From Betaproteobacteria bacterium Ga0077526 (GTDB taxonomy: Bacteria; Pseudomonadota; Gammaproteobacteria; Burkholderiales; Ga0077523), in contig LNDV01000040.1 of NCBI GenBank assembly GCA_001464765.1, forward strand, positions 1 through 64,000: DNA of 64,000 nucleotides. The letters run 5' to 3'. Of this stretch, positions 1-8,162 are shown piece after piece. The notes below the pieces were generated by a model. It ran no database searches. It saw nothing but the letters and a program-made list of their open reading frames with translations, and was not told the DNA's origin. The translations under genes were made by a program, and so were the position numbers. Each line of letters opens with the position of its first letter. Positions within the stretch are counted from its first letter, which is position 1.

Positions 1-330
1 GATATACGGTCGCAGTCGATCAAAAAACCATCAAACGTTCTGCTTGCAAACCGGGAGGAGTCCATATACGGACGAGGGGCGAACGCCCCGACTCCGGGGA
101 GCGGTGTGCGACCTTCACGACTTCACGACTTCACACCTTCACGTCTTCACGTCGTCACGGCTGCACGTCTTCACACCTTCACGACTTCACAGCCTAAACG
201 CCCCAAACCGAGGCACCCCCTCACCCCGCGCGCCAAAGCGATGCGACCGTAGTCATCGCGAATCGCCGGCGCTACCCTGCTCCTGCATCGCGGTCGCTGC
301 CGCCGCGGGATTCGACGGGAGATGGGTGTC
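1..330. other. Left-edge intergenic stretch with no supported gene
   Basis: No convincing gene is visible here. The region holds a short GC hairpin at 76-89 without a T-tract and the 8-bp tandem repeat described separately at 113-192. A reading frame can be forced through it, but it encodes only the repeat in translation and low-complexity sequence. The ribosome-binding site of the following oxidoreductase, GGGAG at 317-321, closes the region. Confidence 0.6.
113..192 (+). repeat. 8-bp tandem repeat, 10 units, consensus CTTCACGW
   Basis: Ten contiguous 8-bp units read CTTCACGA, CTTCACGA, CTTCACAC, CTTCACGT, CTTCACGT, CGTCACGG, CTGCACGT, CTTCACAC, CTTCACGA and CTTCACAG. The first five and last three match CTTCAC perfectly, and the middle two have decayed. 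There are no spacers, so it is not a CRISPR array. A second array with the same unit and orientation lies at 63155-63218, upstream of imuA. The function is unknown. Confidence 0.9.
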
Positions 331-1920
331 ATGGCCTCTGCACGCGTACCCGGCACGGCGCCGGAAACCTACGACTTCATCGTCTGCGGTGGAGGCACGT
401 CGGGCTGCGTGGTGGCAAGGCGCCTCGCGGAAAATCCCGATGTGACGGTTCTTCTCCTGGAAGCCGGCGGCGATGAGCGCGTGGCGCCGGTCAACGACTC
501 GCGCGTGTGGATGGCCAACATAGGCAGCGAGCGGGACTGGCAGTTCCGCGCCGAGCCGTCGGCGTCGCTCAACGGCCGCACGGCTCCGCTGCCCATGGGC
601 AAGGTGCTGGGCGGCGGCTCCAGCGTCAACGGGCTGGTGTGGGCACGGGGTCACAAGAATGACTTCGACGGCTGGGCGGAGGCGGCCCGCGATCCCTCCT
701 GGCGCTACGAATCCATTCTCGAACTCTACAAGCGCGCGGAAGACTGGGATGGCCCGGAAAACCCGCGCCTGCGCGGCCGCGGCGGTCCGGTGTACGTCAC
801 CCTGCCGAAGGACCCCGTCCCCGTGGCTCTTGCGCTCATGGAAGCCACCGCGGCCGTCGGCATCCCCGCGGTGGCCGACCTCAACGCCGAAACCATGGAG
901 TCGCCCGGCGGGTGCGGCATTCCGAACGTGACCGTCCGCGACGGCACCCTCCGCGTGTCGATGGCCAATGCCTATCTCCGTCCGGTGATGGATCGTCCGA
1001 ATCTCACGGTGCGGCTGGGCGCGCGGGTGGACCGGCTGCGCATCGAGCGCAATCGGGCGGTGGGGGTGGACTACACGTGCGACGGCGCGCCGTGCCAGGC
1101 AGACGCGAGCGCCGAGATCGTGCTGTCCACCGGCGCGATCCACACGCCCAAGATCCTCATGCTCTCCGGCATCGGCGACGAGGCGCAGCTGCGCCGGCAT
1201 GGCATCCCGGTCGTCCACCACCTGCCGGGCGTCGGACAGAACTTCCAGGATCACATCCTCGTGGCCGGCTGCGTCTGGGAGTACCGGACGCCCGAACCGC
1301 CGCGCAACAATTCGGCCGAGTTCACGTTCTTCACCAAGAGCGATCCGCAGCTCCCGACGCCCGACCTGCAGCCGATCCTCGAGGAATGCGCGTTCGGCAG
1401 CGAAGTGACGGGACCGCGGTTCGGACTGCCGGCGGAGCGCGCCGCGGCGTGGACTCTCGCGCCCGGGCTCGTGCGCCCGGCGAGTCGCGGCCATGTGGCG
1501 CTCACCGGCAACCGGTCGACCGACCCCGTGGCCGTCCACGCCAACTTCCTGAGTGCCCCCGAGGACGTGAACGCCCTCGTGAAATGCATCGAGCTGTGCC
1601 GCGAAATCGGCAACTCGCCGGCGCTGCGGCCGTTCGTGAAGCGGGAGCTGATGCCCGGCCCGTTGCGCGGGCACGCGCTGGAGGACTTTCTGCGGGATGC
1701 GGCCGGCACATACTTCCACCAGACCTGTACGGCCAAGATGGGCACGGACGCGCTCTCGGTGGTGGACGGGGCCCTCAAGGTATACGGTGTCGAGGGCCTG
1801 CGGATCGCCGACGGGTCGATCATGCCCACCATCGCCTCGGGCAACACCATGGCACCCTGCGTGCTGATCGGCGAGAAGGCGGCAGACATGATCCGTCGCG
1901 CCCACGGCCTGGCCGCCTGA
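331..1920 (+). CDS. GMC-family FAD-dependent oxidoreductase (choline dehydrogenase-like)
   Basis: A 529-residue flavoenzyme of the glucose-methanol-choline family, which oxidises alcohols with FAD. The N-terminus carries the dinucleotide-binding motif CGGGTSGCVVARRLAE followed by LLLEAGGDE. The GMC signature GKVLGGGSSVNGLVWARG follows near residue 90. The C-terminal region has the active-site His in TYFHQTCTAKMG and the FAD-contact motif LRIADGSIMP. The ATG at 331 is chosen because GGGAG (317-321) lies 9 nt upstream; the ATG at 322 abuts that site. The substrate cannot be read from the sequence, since choline, polyethylene glycol and other alcohol dehydrogenases share these motifs. It stands alone ahead of the ABC transporter genes on the same strand, 53 bp apart. 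Confidence 0.9.
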   Translation: MASARVPGTAPETYDFIVCGGGTSGCVVARRLAENPDVTVLLLEAGGDERVAPVNDSRVWMANIGSERDWQFRAEPSASLNGRTAPLPMGKVLGGGSSVNGLVWARGHKNDFDGWAEAARDPSWRYESILELYKRAEDWDGPENPRLRGRGGPVYVTLPKDPVPVALALMEATAAVGIPAVADLNAETMESPGGCGIPNVTVRDGTLRVSMANAYLRPVMDRPNLTVRLGARVDRLRIERNRAVGVDYTCDGAPCQADASAEIVLSTGAIHTPKILMLSGIGDEAQLRRHGIPVVHHLPGVGQNFQDHILVAGCVWEYRTPEPPRNNSAEFTFFTKSDPQLPTPDLQPILEECAFGSEVTGPRFGLPAERAAAWTLAPGLVRPASRGHVALTGNRSTDPVAVHANFLSAPEDVNALVKCIELCREIGNSPALRPFVKRELMPGPLRGHALEDFLRDAAGTYFHQTCTAKMGTDALSVVDGALKVYGVEGLRIADGSIMPTIASGNTMAPCVLIGEKAADMIRRAHGLAA

Positions 1921-1973
1921 GCTACCCGCACGGCATGGGGACCGCAGCGCGCCGCGCCCGGTAGAATCCGGCC

Positions 1974-2747
1974 GTGCCCGCTCCCCTGCCCGACCCCACC
2001 GCCATCGCCACTGCCGCCGTCTCCGTCCGCGGGCTGGACCATGTGCATCCCAACGGCACCCATGCGCTCACCGGCATCGACCTCGTGGTGGCGCCTGGCG
2101 AGTTCGTCACGCTGATCGGTCCCTCCGGCTGCGGCAAGAGCACGCTGCTGCGCCTGATCGCCGGGCTCGACCGCCCCACTGCCGGGATGCTCGAGCGCCA
2201 CGCCGTCGAGCGCTCGGCCTTCGTGTTCCAGCAGCCCACGCTGATGCCCTGGGCGCGCGTCGCGGCCAACGTCGCGCTGCCGCTCACGCTGGCGGGCAGA
2301 CAGGCCGATGATGCCGCCGCGAAAGTGCGCGACGCCCTGAAGCAGGTCGGCCTAGAGGATTTCGAGCAGGCCTTCCCACGGGAACTGTCCGGCGGCATGC
2401 AGATGCGGGCTTCCATCGCCCGCGCGCTCGTCACCGAGCCTGACCTCCTGCTGATGGACGAACCCTTCGGGGCCCTGGATGAGATCACCCGTGACCGCCT
2501 GGACCGCGAACTTCTGGCCCTGTGGCAGGCGCGGCGATTCACGGCGCTCTTCGTGACACACAGCCTGCACGAGGCCGTGTATCTGTCGAATCGGGTGGTC
2601 GTGATGTCCCCGAGGCCCGGACGCATCGCCGCGGAACTGCGCATCGACGAGCCCTACCCGCGCGCTCAGGACTTCCGCGTGTCGGAGCGCTTCGTGCGCT
2701 GGTGCAAGGACCTGAGCGGCATGATGATCGAGGCGGGCGCCGCATGA
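1974..2747 (+). CDS. ABC transporter ATP-binding protein (nitrate/sulfonate/pyrimidine-precursor importer class)
   Basis: A 257-residue ATPase of the SsuB/TauB/ThiZ type that would energise import by the next two genes. It has Walker A GPSGCGKSTLL (about 49-59), signature LSGGMQMRASIARAL, Walker B LLMDEPFGALDE and the switch His in FVTHSLHEAVYLS. The start is a GTG at 1974, just after the oxidoreductase gene. Its stop overlaps the permease start by ATGA (2744-2747), so the two are translationally coupled. The family is clear. The substrate is inferred only from the NMT1/THI5-like binding protein encoded downstream. Confidence 0.88.
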   Translation: MPAPLPDPTAIATAAVSVRGLDHVHPNGTHALTGIDLVVAPGEFVTLIGPSGCGKSTLLRLIAGLDRPTAGMLERHAVERSAFVFQQPTLMPWARVAANVALPLTLAGRQADDAAAKVRDALKQVGLEDFEQAFPRELSGGMQMRASIARALVTEPDLLLMDEPFGALDEITRDRLDRELLALWQARRFTALFVTHSLHEAVYLSNRVVVMSPRPGRIAAELRIDEPYPRAQDFRVSERFVRWCKDLSGMMIEAGAA

Positions 2748-3535
2748 AGCCGCGTCCGCGCGACGACCGTCCGTGGTGGGCCTGGCTCGCCCCCGTTGTC
2801 GTGGGCATCGCCCTCACCGGCTTCTGGGAGTGGATCGTCGCGGTCCGGGAGATTCCGCCGTACATCGTGCCGGCGCCCAGCGTGATCGGCGCGACGTTCG
2901 TGAAGGACCACGTGCTGCTGTTCGCGTCGCTCTGGGTGACGCTGAAGATCGCGCTGGTGGCGCTGGTGGCCGCAGTGGTCATCGGCCTCGCGCTCGCGTT
3001 CGTGTTCGTGCAGAACCGCGCGATCGAGATGAGCCTGCTGCCCTACGCGATCCTGCTGCAGGTCACGCCCATCGTGGCCATCGCGCCGCTCATCATCATC
3101 TGGGTGGACGACACGCCCACGGCGCTGGTCATCTGCGCCACGATCGTCGCCCTGTTCCCGATGGTCGCGAACACCACGGTCGGCCTCAAGAGCGTGGACC
3201 GCGGGCTGCTCGACCTCTTCCGACTCTACGGCGCGAATCGCTGGCAGGTGCTGATGAGCCTGCGCGTACCGTCGGCCGCGCCGTACTTCTTCGCGGGCCT
3301 TCGGGTGTCCGCGGGGCTCGCGCTCATCGGTGCGGTCGTGGCGGAGTTCGTGGCGGGCACCGGCGGCTCGCAGTCGGGTCTCGCCTACCAGATCCTGCAG
3401 GCCGGGCTGCAGCTCAACATCCCGCGCATGTTCGCCGCCCTGATCCTGATCGCCGGGGCGGGCATCGCGCTGTTCGCTGCGGTCAGTGTCCTCGGCTGGC
3501 TCACGCTGCACCGGTGGCACGAGAGCGCGCGCTAG
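2744..3535 (+). CDS. ABC transporter permease (BPD_transp_1)
   Basis: A 263-residue inner-membrane permease with about six hydrophobic segments. The cytoplasmic coupling loop LYGANRWQVLMSLRVPSAAP is the EAA motif that docks on the ATPase. The size and fold match SsuC/TauC/ThiX permeases. The ATG at 2744 overlaps the stop of the ATPase gene, which fixes the start and argues for coupled translation. The binding-protein gene starts 19 bp after its stop. Together with its neighbours it forms a complete three-component importer. Confidence 0.9.
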   Translation: MKPRPRDDRPWWAWLAPVVVGIALTGFWEWIVAVREIPPYIVPAPSVIGATFVKDHVLLFASLWVTLKIALVALVAAVVIGLALAFVFVQNRAIEMSLLPYAILLQVTPIVAIAPLIIIWVDDTPTALVICATIVALFPMVANTTVGLKSVDRGLLDLFRLYGANRWQVLMSLRVPSAAPYFFAGLRVSAGLALIGAVVAEFVAGTGGSQSGLAYQILQAGLQLNIPRMFAALILIAGAGIALFAAVSVLGWLTLHRWHESAR

Positions 3536-3554
3536 AATCGGTTATCCCTGCCCC

Positions 3555-4571
3555 ATGACGACGGAGTCCCCGCCCATGTCCCGACCCTTCCGCGCAGTCC
3601 GACGTCTCGCGTTGTCCGGCCTGGCCGCAGCCGTGCTGCTGCCCTTTGCGGCGCAGGCCCAGACGCCCGAGAAGTTCGTGTTCCTCACCAACTGGTACGC
3701 CCAGGCCGAGCACGGCGGGTTCTACCAGGCCGTGGCGGAGGGCACCTACCGCAAGAACGGGCTCGATGCCGACATCCGCATGGGCGGCCCGCAGGTGAAC
3801 GTGATGCAGCTGCTGCTGGCCGGCAAGGCGGACGCCGTGATGGGCTACGACCTTCAGTCCATCAACGCCGTGGAACAGGGGCTCCCGGTGGTGACGATCG
3901 GCGCGACCTTCCAGAAGGACCCTGCCGCGCTCATCGCCCACCCGGACGTGAAGAAGTTCGAGGATCTCAAGACCCGCACGCTGCTCATCGGCCAGGCGAG
4001 CGAGACGACCTTCTGGCCGTGGATCAAGAGCAAGTACGGCTTCACGGATGCGCAGAAGCGGCCCTACTCCTTCAGCGTGCAGCAGTTCCTCGTGGACAAG
4101 AACATCGCGCAGCAGGGCTACGCGACCTCCGAACCCTACTCCATCGAAAAGGGCGGCGTGAAGCCCGTGGTGTTCCTGCTCGCCGACCTCGGCTACCCGC
4201 CCTACGCGCAGACGATCGTGACCACGCGCGCCGTGCTCGAGAAGCGCCGCGATGCCCTCACCCGCTTCCTCAAGGCCACCGCGGAGGGCTGGAAGAGCTA
4301 TCTCGCCAACCCGGCCCCCGGCAACGCGCTCATCCGCAAGGCCAACCCCGAGGTGGAGGACGCGCTCCTCGCCTACAGCGTGGCGAAGATGAAGCAGTTC
4401 GGCCTCGTGACGGGTGCCGACGCCGCAACGCAGGGCATCCTGTCGATGACCGATGCGCGCTGGAAGGTGACGTTCGATTTCATGGTGGGCGCCGGCCTCG
4501 CCAAGGCCGGGACCGAGTACCGCAAGGCCTACACCCTCGACCTGGTGAACACCGTCAAGGTCATGCCGTAG
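3555..4571 (+). CDS. ABC transporter substrate-binding protein, NMT1/THI5-like
   Basis: A 338-residue exported binding protein. The N-terminus is a Sec signal peptide (RRLALSGLAAAVLLPFAAQA, then QTPEKF). The mature part begins with FLTNWYAQAEHGGFYQAVAE, which resembles ThiY and other NMT1/THI5-like proteins that bind the thiamine pyrimidine precursor or related small molecules. A later ATG at 3576 is an alternative start that keeps the signal peptide. The yeast THI5 CCCFC active-site motif is absent, as expected for a transporter protein. HMP, riboflavin, sulfonate or nitrate uptake are all possible. There is no riboswitch-sized leader upstream of the operon to decide. Confidence 0.85.
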   Translation: MTTESPPMSRPFRAVRRLALSGLAAAVLLPFAAQAQTPEKFVFLTNWYAQAEHGGFYQAVAEGTYRKNGLDADIRMGGPQVNVMQLLLAGKADAVMGYDLQSINAVEQGLPVVTIGATFQKDPAALIAHPDVKKFEDLKTRTLLIGQASETTFWPWIKSKYGFTDAQKRPYSFSVQQFLVDKNIAQQGYATSEPYSIEKGGVKPVVFLLADLGYPPYAQTIVTTRAVLEKRRDALTRFLKATAEGWKSYLANPAPGNALIRKANPEVEDALLAYSVAKMKQFGLVTGADAATQGILSMTDARWKVTFDFMVGAGLAKAGTEYRKAYTLDLVNTVKVMP

Positions 4572-4578
4572 GTTGCGC

Positions 4579-4600
4579 GGAGCTTCCCTCGGGAAGCTCC
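4579..4600. terminator. Perfect 10-bp inverted repeat between convergent genes
   Basis: GGAGCTTCCC (4579-4588), a 2-nt spacer and GGGAAGCTCC (4591-4600) lie between the stops of the convergent binding-protein and CopD-like genes. There is no T-tract on either strand, so it would be a weak or factor-assisted bidirectional terminator or an mRNA end-protecting hairpin. Confidence 0.5.
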
Positions 4601-4602
4601 GA

Positions 4603-5058
4603 TCAGCCGGTCGCGAGCACGCGGCCGGCAGTTGCCAGCGTGATGGTGATGATTCCCAGGACGATGTTGATCCCCACGAGCTGACGGATCTGCCCGAGGG
4701 CCTTGCCCGCCGCCTGCCATTCCTTCGCGTCCACCGCGCGCCCGAGTCGCTTGTAGGCCGCGAAGAACACGTGAAAGAAGATCAGCACCATGACGATGCC
4801 GATCACGGCCATCGCGAGCGCGTAGACGGGTGCGTGCCAGCCGCCCATCACCACGGTCATGTGCAGGCCGGTCGCGAGGATGAGCCCGATCGAGATCCAC
4901 ACCCACAGGAAGAAGCGCCGGAAGGTCTCCCGCCACAGCGTCAGCCGCTGGGGCGGTTCCAACTGGGCGGCCGCCGGGCGCAGCGCCATGTAGGCGAAGA
5001 ACATCCCGCCCACCCAAACCACGACGCCCAGCACGTGCAGCCAGCGTGCGAAATCCAT
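4603..5058 (-). CDS. CopD-like four-helix integral membrane protein
   Basis: A 151-residue inner-membrane protein with four predicted hydrophobic helices. Its start, MDFARWLHVLGVVVWVGGMF, has the His and Trp-Val-Gly-Gly pattern of CopD-domain and related heme- or copper-associated membrane proteins. A second His follows in ATGLHMTVVMGG, and HVFFAAYKRLGR is a basic loop. It is the last gene after rnhB on the minus strand, 57 bp downstream of it, and is not part of the conserved lipid A cluster. A precise function cannot be assigned. Metal or redox-related membrane roles are the family expectation. Confidence 0.7.
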   Translation of the reverse strand: MDFARWLHVLGVVVWVGGMFFAYMALRPAAAQLEPPQRLTLWRETFRRFFLWVWISIGLILATGLHMTVVMGGWHAPVYALAMAVIGIVMVLIFFHVFFAAYKRLGRAVDAKEWQAAGKALGQIRQLVGINIVLGIITITLATAGRVLATG

Positions 5059-5115
5059 TCAATGACCTCCGGAGAAGCGGGATTGCAGACCTTCCGCGGA
5101 CGCCGGAGCGCCCTT

Positions 5116-5694
5116 TCAGGCGCCGGCGTCCGCGGACAGGGAAGCACGCACCGGCGCGAAACTGCGCCGATGGTGCACAGTCGGACCATACCGCTTTAAC
5201 GCCGCGACGTGTTCGGCCGTCGGGTAGCCCTTGTGCTGCGCGAAGCCGTATTCGGGATGCAGCCGGTCGAGATCGACCATCACGGCGTCCCGCGCGGTCT
5301 TGGCGAGGATCGATGCGGCGCTGATGGCCGCGACGGTGGCGTCGCCCCGGACCACGGCCCGCGCAGGCACGGCGAGCGCCGGACAGCGGTTGCCGTCGAT
5401 CAGCACTTCGTCGGGATTCATGCCCAGCCCCGCCACCGCGCGCTGCATGGCGAGCATGGTGGCGTGCAGGATGTTGAGACGGTCGATCTCCTCCACGCTG
5501 GCCTCGGCGATGGCCCAGGCGAGCGCCCGGGCGCGGATCTCGTCGGCCAGACGTTCGCGGCGGAGCGCGGTGAGCGCCTTGGAGTCGGCGAGACCGGCAA
5601 TGGGTCGGGCGGGATCGAGAACGACGCAGGCTGCGTAGACAGGGCCGGCCAGGGGACCGCGGCCCGCCTCGTCGACGCCCGCCGAGAGGGTCAC
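5116..5694 (-). CDS. rnhB: Ribonuclease HII
   Basis: A 192-residue cytoplasmic endonuclease that cuts RNA in RNA-DNA hybrids and nicks at single misincorporated ribonucleotides. The N-terminal motif VDEAGRGPLAGPVYAA supplies the first catalytic Asp-Glu pair. LIDGNRCPAL and ILAKTARDAVMVDLD hold further conserved residues, and HPEYGFAQHKGYPTAEH is the typical C-terminal region. The start overlaps the lpxB stop by 4 bp (ATGA), as in many betaproteobacteria where rnhB ends the lpx cluster. The length is normal for the family. Confidence 0.97.
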   Translation of the reverse strand: MTLSAGVDEAGRGPLAGPVYAACVVLDPARPIAGLADSKALTALRRERLADEIRARALAWAIAEASVEEIDRLNILHATMLAMQRAVAGLGMNPDEVLIDGNRCPALAVPARAVVRGDATVAAISAASILAKTARDAVMVDLDRLHPEYGFAQHKGYPTAEHVAALKRYGPTVHHRRSFAPVRASLSADAGA

Positions 5695-6896
5695 GGGCGG
5701 CTGCCGCCGGCCGTCGCCATGCCGAGCGCCGCGCGGCGCTGGGCCGAAGGCGCGTGCAGCAGAGGCACCACGGCCTCGGCAGCGCGCTCGGCGGCGCTGC
5801 AGCGCAGGGTTCTGTACATCTCCTCGAAGCAGCGCGCCTGGCGGTCCCGTACGACCTTGTCGCGGTAGACGTTCACGAGCGCCTGGGACAGGTTTTCAGG
5901 GGTGGCGTCGTCCTGGAGGATCTCCGGCGCGACGAACGCCTTGGCGAGCACGTTCGGCAGTCCGATGTAAGGCAGGTAACGCCGCGGCCACATCAGCCGG
6001 TACGTGAGCTTGGGCACGCGGTAGGTGATGACCATGGGGCGGCGAAGCAGCGCGGCTTCCAGGGAGGCGGTGCCCGAAGCCACGAGGACGACATCCGCGG
6101 CGGTCATGGCGAGCTGCGAATGGCCGAACAGCACCGTGAACGGCAGGTCCTGGCCCTTGTGATCGTAGAGCGCCTGCTCAAACTGGGAGCGCGTCGGGCG
6201 GGTCGCGAGCGGCACGAGGAAACGCGCGTCGGGCATCTGGGCCGCGATCTGCCGGGCGGTATCGATGAACAGGCCGGCGTGCTGCTCCAGCTCACCGCGA
6301 CGGCTGCCCGGGAGCATCGCGAACACCGGGGCCGAGCCCGGCACGCGGATCTGCTCCCGCGCCGCCTCGACGTCGGGCTTTTCGGGAATCTCGTCGGCCA
6401 TGGGATGCCCGACGAACGTCACCGGAACCTGGACGCGCTCGTACAGCGGCACCTCGAAGGGGAACAGCGCGAGCATGTGGTCCACCGCCCGCTTGATCTT
6501 GTGGATGCGCTCGCCGCGCCAGGCCCAGATGGACGGGCTCACGTACTGGACGGTGGGAATGCCGTTGGCGCGGAGCTTGGTTTCGAGGGCGAGATTGAAG
6601 TCGGGCGCGTCGACCCCGATGAAGATGTCCGGCGGCTCCGCGATGAGGCGTGAGGCCAGCTCCCGCCGGATACCGAGGATGGCCGGAATGCTGCGGGCGG
6701 CCTCGGAGTAGCCACGGACCGAGAGCGTTTCCATCGGGTACCAGGACTGGAACCCGACGCTCTGCATGCGCGGGCCGCCGATGCCCACAAACCGGGCACC
6801 GGGCAGGCGGCGGTGAAGCTCGGCCACGAACGGGGCGGCCAGCTGGTCCCCCGAGGCCTCGCCGGCCACCATCGCGATCGTCACGTTCCGCGCCAT
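5691..6896 (-). CDS. lpxB: Lipid-A-disaccharide synthase
   Basis: A 401-residue peripheral membrane glycosyltransferase (GT19) that joins UDP-2,3-diacylglucosamine and lipid X to form the lipid A disaccharide. It has the N-terminal MVAGEASGDQLAA motif, FVGIGGPRMQ, GVDAPDFNL and YVSPSIWAWRGERI. The C-terminal half has the LPGSRRGE sugar-nucleotide loop and ASGTASLEAAL. It lies 37 bp after lpxA and overlaps rnhB. The length matches the family. Confidence 0.97.
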   Translation of the reverse strand: MARNVTIAMVAGEASGDQLAAPFVAELHRRLPGARFVGIGGPRMQSVGFQSWYPMETLSVRGYSEAARSIPAILGIRRELASRLIAEPPDIFIGVDAPDFNLALETKLRANGIPTVQYVSPSIWAWRGERIHKIKRAVDHMLALFPFEVPLYERVQVPVTFVGHPMADEIPEKPDVEAAREQIRVPGSAPVFAMLPGSRRGELEQHAGLFIDTARQIAAQMPDARFLVPLATRPTRSQFEQALYDHKGQDLPFTVLFGHSQLAMTAADVVLVASGTASLEAALLRRPMVITYRVPKLTYRLMWPRRYLPYIGLPNVLAKAFVAPEILQDDATPENLSQALVNVYRDKVVRDRQARCFEEMYRTLRCSAAERAAEAVVPLLHAPSAQRRAALGMATAGGSRP

Positions 6897-6933
6897 CGAA
6901 CTGCCCGCCTCTCTGTTCTTGTCGTCTCGTCGA

Positions 6934-7704
6934 CTAGCGGACGATACCGCGGGTTGCCTTGCCGAGGAAGTCCACGATCGGCGCGACTTCCGCGCAGGCT
7001 GCCGACTGGGCGGCCAGCGCCGCCTTGGCTTCCTCGAGGGTGAGCCCCTCGCGGTAGAGCGTCTTGTAGGCCTTGCGGATGCCGTTGATTGCCTCGGGCG
7101 AGAAGCCCCGGCGCTTGAGGCCTTCGCTGTTGATGCCGTGGGCCTTGGCGGTATCGCCCTGGGCCATCACGTAGGGCGGCAGATCGTGGACGATCACCGA
7201 GGCGATCGCCGTCATGCTGTGCGCGCCGATGCGGCAGAACTGGTGGATGCCGGTGAAGCCGCCGAGGATCACCCAGTCGTCCACGTGGACATGGCCGGCG
7301 AGCTGCGTGCAGTTAGCAAAGATGGTGTGGTTGCCGACCATGCAGTCGTGCGCGATGTGCACGTACGCCATGATCCAGTTGTCGCTGCCCACACGGGTGA
7401 GGCCGCCGTCCTGCACGGTGCCGCAGTTGATCGTGCTGTTCTCGCGGATGGTGTTGCGGTCGCCGATCTCCAGGCGGGTGGGCTCGCCGGCGTACTTCTT
7501 GTCCTGCGGCTCCTCGCCGATGGACGCGAAGTGGAAGATCCGGTTGTCCGAGCCGATGCGAGTGTGCCCGGTGATCACGCTGTGGGCGCCGATGCTGGTG
7601 CCGCTGCCGATCTCCACGTGTTCGCCGATGACGGTGTACGGACCGACCTCCACGTCGGCCGCGAGCCGGGCACCCGGATGGACGATGGCGGTCGGATGGA
7701 TCAC
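6934..7704 (-). CDS. lpxA: Acyl-ACP--UDP-N-acetylglucosamine O-acyltransferase
   Basis: A 256-residue cytoplasmic left-handed beta-helix enzyme that performs the first acylation of lipid A synthesis. Hexapeptide repeats start at IHPTAIVHPGARLAADVEVG and continue to IGAHSMTAIAS. The catalytic His lies in YVHIAHDCMVGNH. A C-terminal helical domain follows (SPEAINGIRKAYKTLYREG). The start is a GTG at 7704 that overlaps the fabZ stop as GTGA. Longer in-frame extensions upstream run through fabZ in another frame and are not real. Confidence 0.97.
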   Translation of the reverse strand: MIHPTAIVHPGARLAADVEVGPYTVIGEHVEIGSGTSIGAHSVITGHTRIGSDNRIFHFASIGEEPQDKKYAGEPTRLEIGDRNTIRENSTINCGTVQDGGLTRVGSDNWIMAYVHIAHDCMVGNHTIFANCTQLAGHVHVDDWVILGGFTGIHQFCRIGAHSMTAIASVIVHDLPPYVMAQGDTAKAHGINSEGLKRRGFSPEAINGIRKAYKTLYREGLTLEEAKAALAAQSAACAEVAPIVDFLGKATRGIVR

Positions 7705-8162
7705 GGGGCCTCCACGCTCGGAATGGCTTTGAGGGTGCACAGCAGTTCGGCTTCGGCAGCCACCGCACCATCGACTTCCGCGCGGGCGGAGAACTTCCAG
7801 ATGCCGCGGATCTGACGGGTGAGCGTGACTTCGAGAATCAGCTGGTCGCCGGGGACCACGGGCTTCTTGAAGCGGGCACCGTCGATGCCGACGAAGTAGT
7901 AGACCGAGTTCTCGTCGGGACGCTGGTCGAGGGTCTTGTACGAGAGGATGGCCGCCGCCTGCGCCAGGGCCTCCACGATGAGCACGCCGGGCATCACCTT
8001 GTAGTGCGGAAAGTGGCCGTTGAAGAACGGCTCGTTCACCGACACGTTCTTGAGTGCACGGATGGTCTTCCCCGGTTCGCAACTCAATACCCGGTCCACC
8101 AGCAGCAGCGGATACCGATGCGGCAGGCACCTCAGGATTTGTTCGATGTCCATGGCGTTCAC
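7701..8162 (-). CDS. fabZ: 3-hydroxyacyl-ACP dehydratase FabZ
   Basis: A 153-residue hot-dog-fold dehydratase of fatty acid synthesis. LPHRYPLLLVDRVLS is the N-terminal signature. The catalytic His lies in FNGHFPHYKVMPGVLIVEAL, and the Glu lies in the following helix (VEALAQAAAIL). It is wedged between lpxD and lpxA, so membrane phospholipid and lipid A synthesis are co-expressed. The start ATG overlaps the lpxD stop by 4 bp. An internal ATG 9 nt later (MDIEQIL) is an equally good start. Confidence 0.97.
   Translation of the reverse strand: MNAMDIEQILRCLPHRYPLLLVDRVLSCEPGKTIRALKNVSVNEPFFNGHFPHYKVMPGVLIVEALAQAAAILSYKTLDQRPDENSVYYFVGIDGARFKKPVVPGDQLILEVTLTRQIRGIWKFSARAEVDGAVAAEAELLCTLKAIPSVEAP

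Noticed and set aside
76..89. GGGGCG-AA-CGCCCC hairpin near the left edge as a terminator
   Set aside because: Loop of two bases, no T-tract and no gene known upstream within the window.
253..1905. A 550-codon minus-strand frame opposite the GMC oxidoreductase
   Set aside because: Shadow of a well-supported flavoenzyme gene; no recognisable domain.
1921..1973. A TPP riboswitch ahead of the NMT1/THI5-like importer
   Set aside because: Only 53 bp lie between the genes, too short for the aptamer, and no conserved core was seen.
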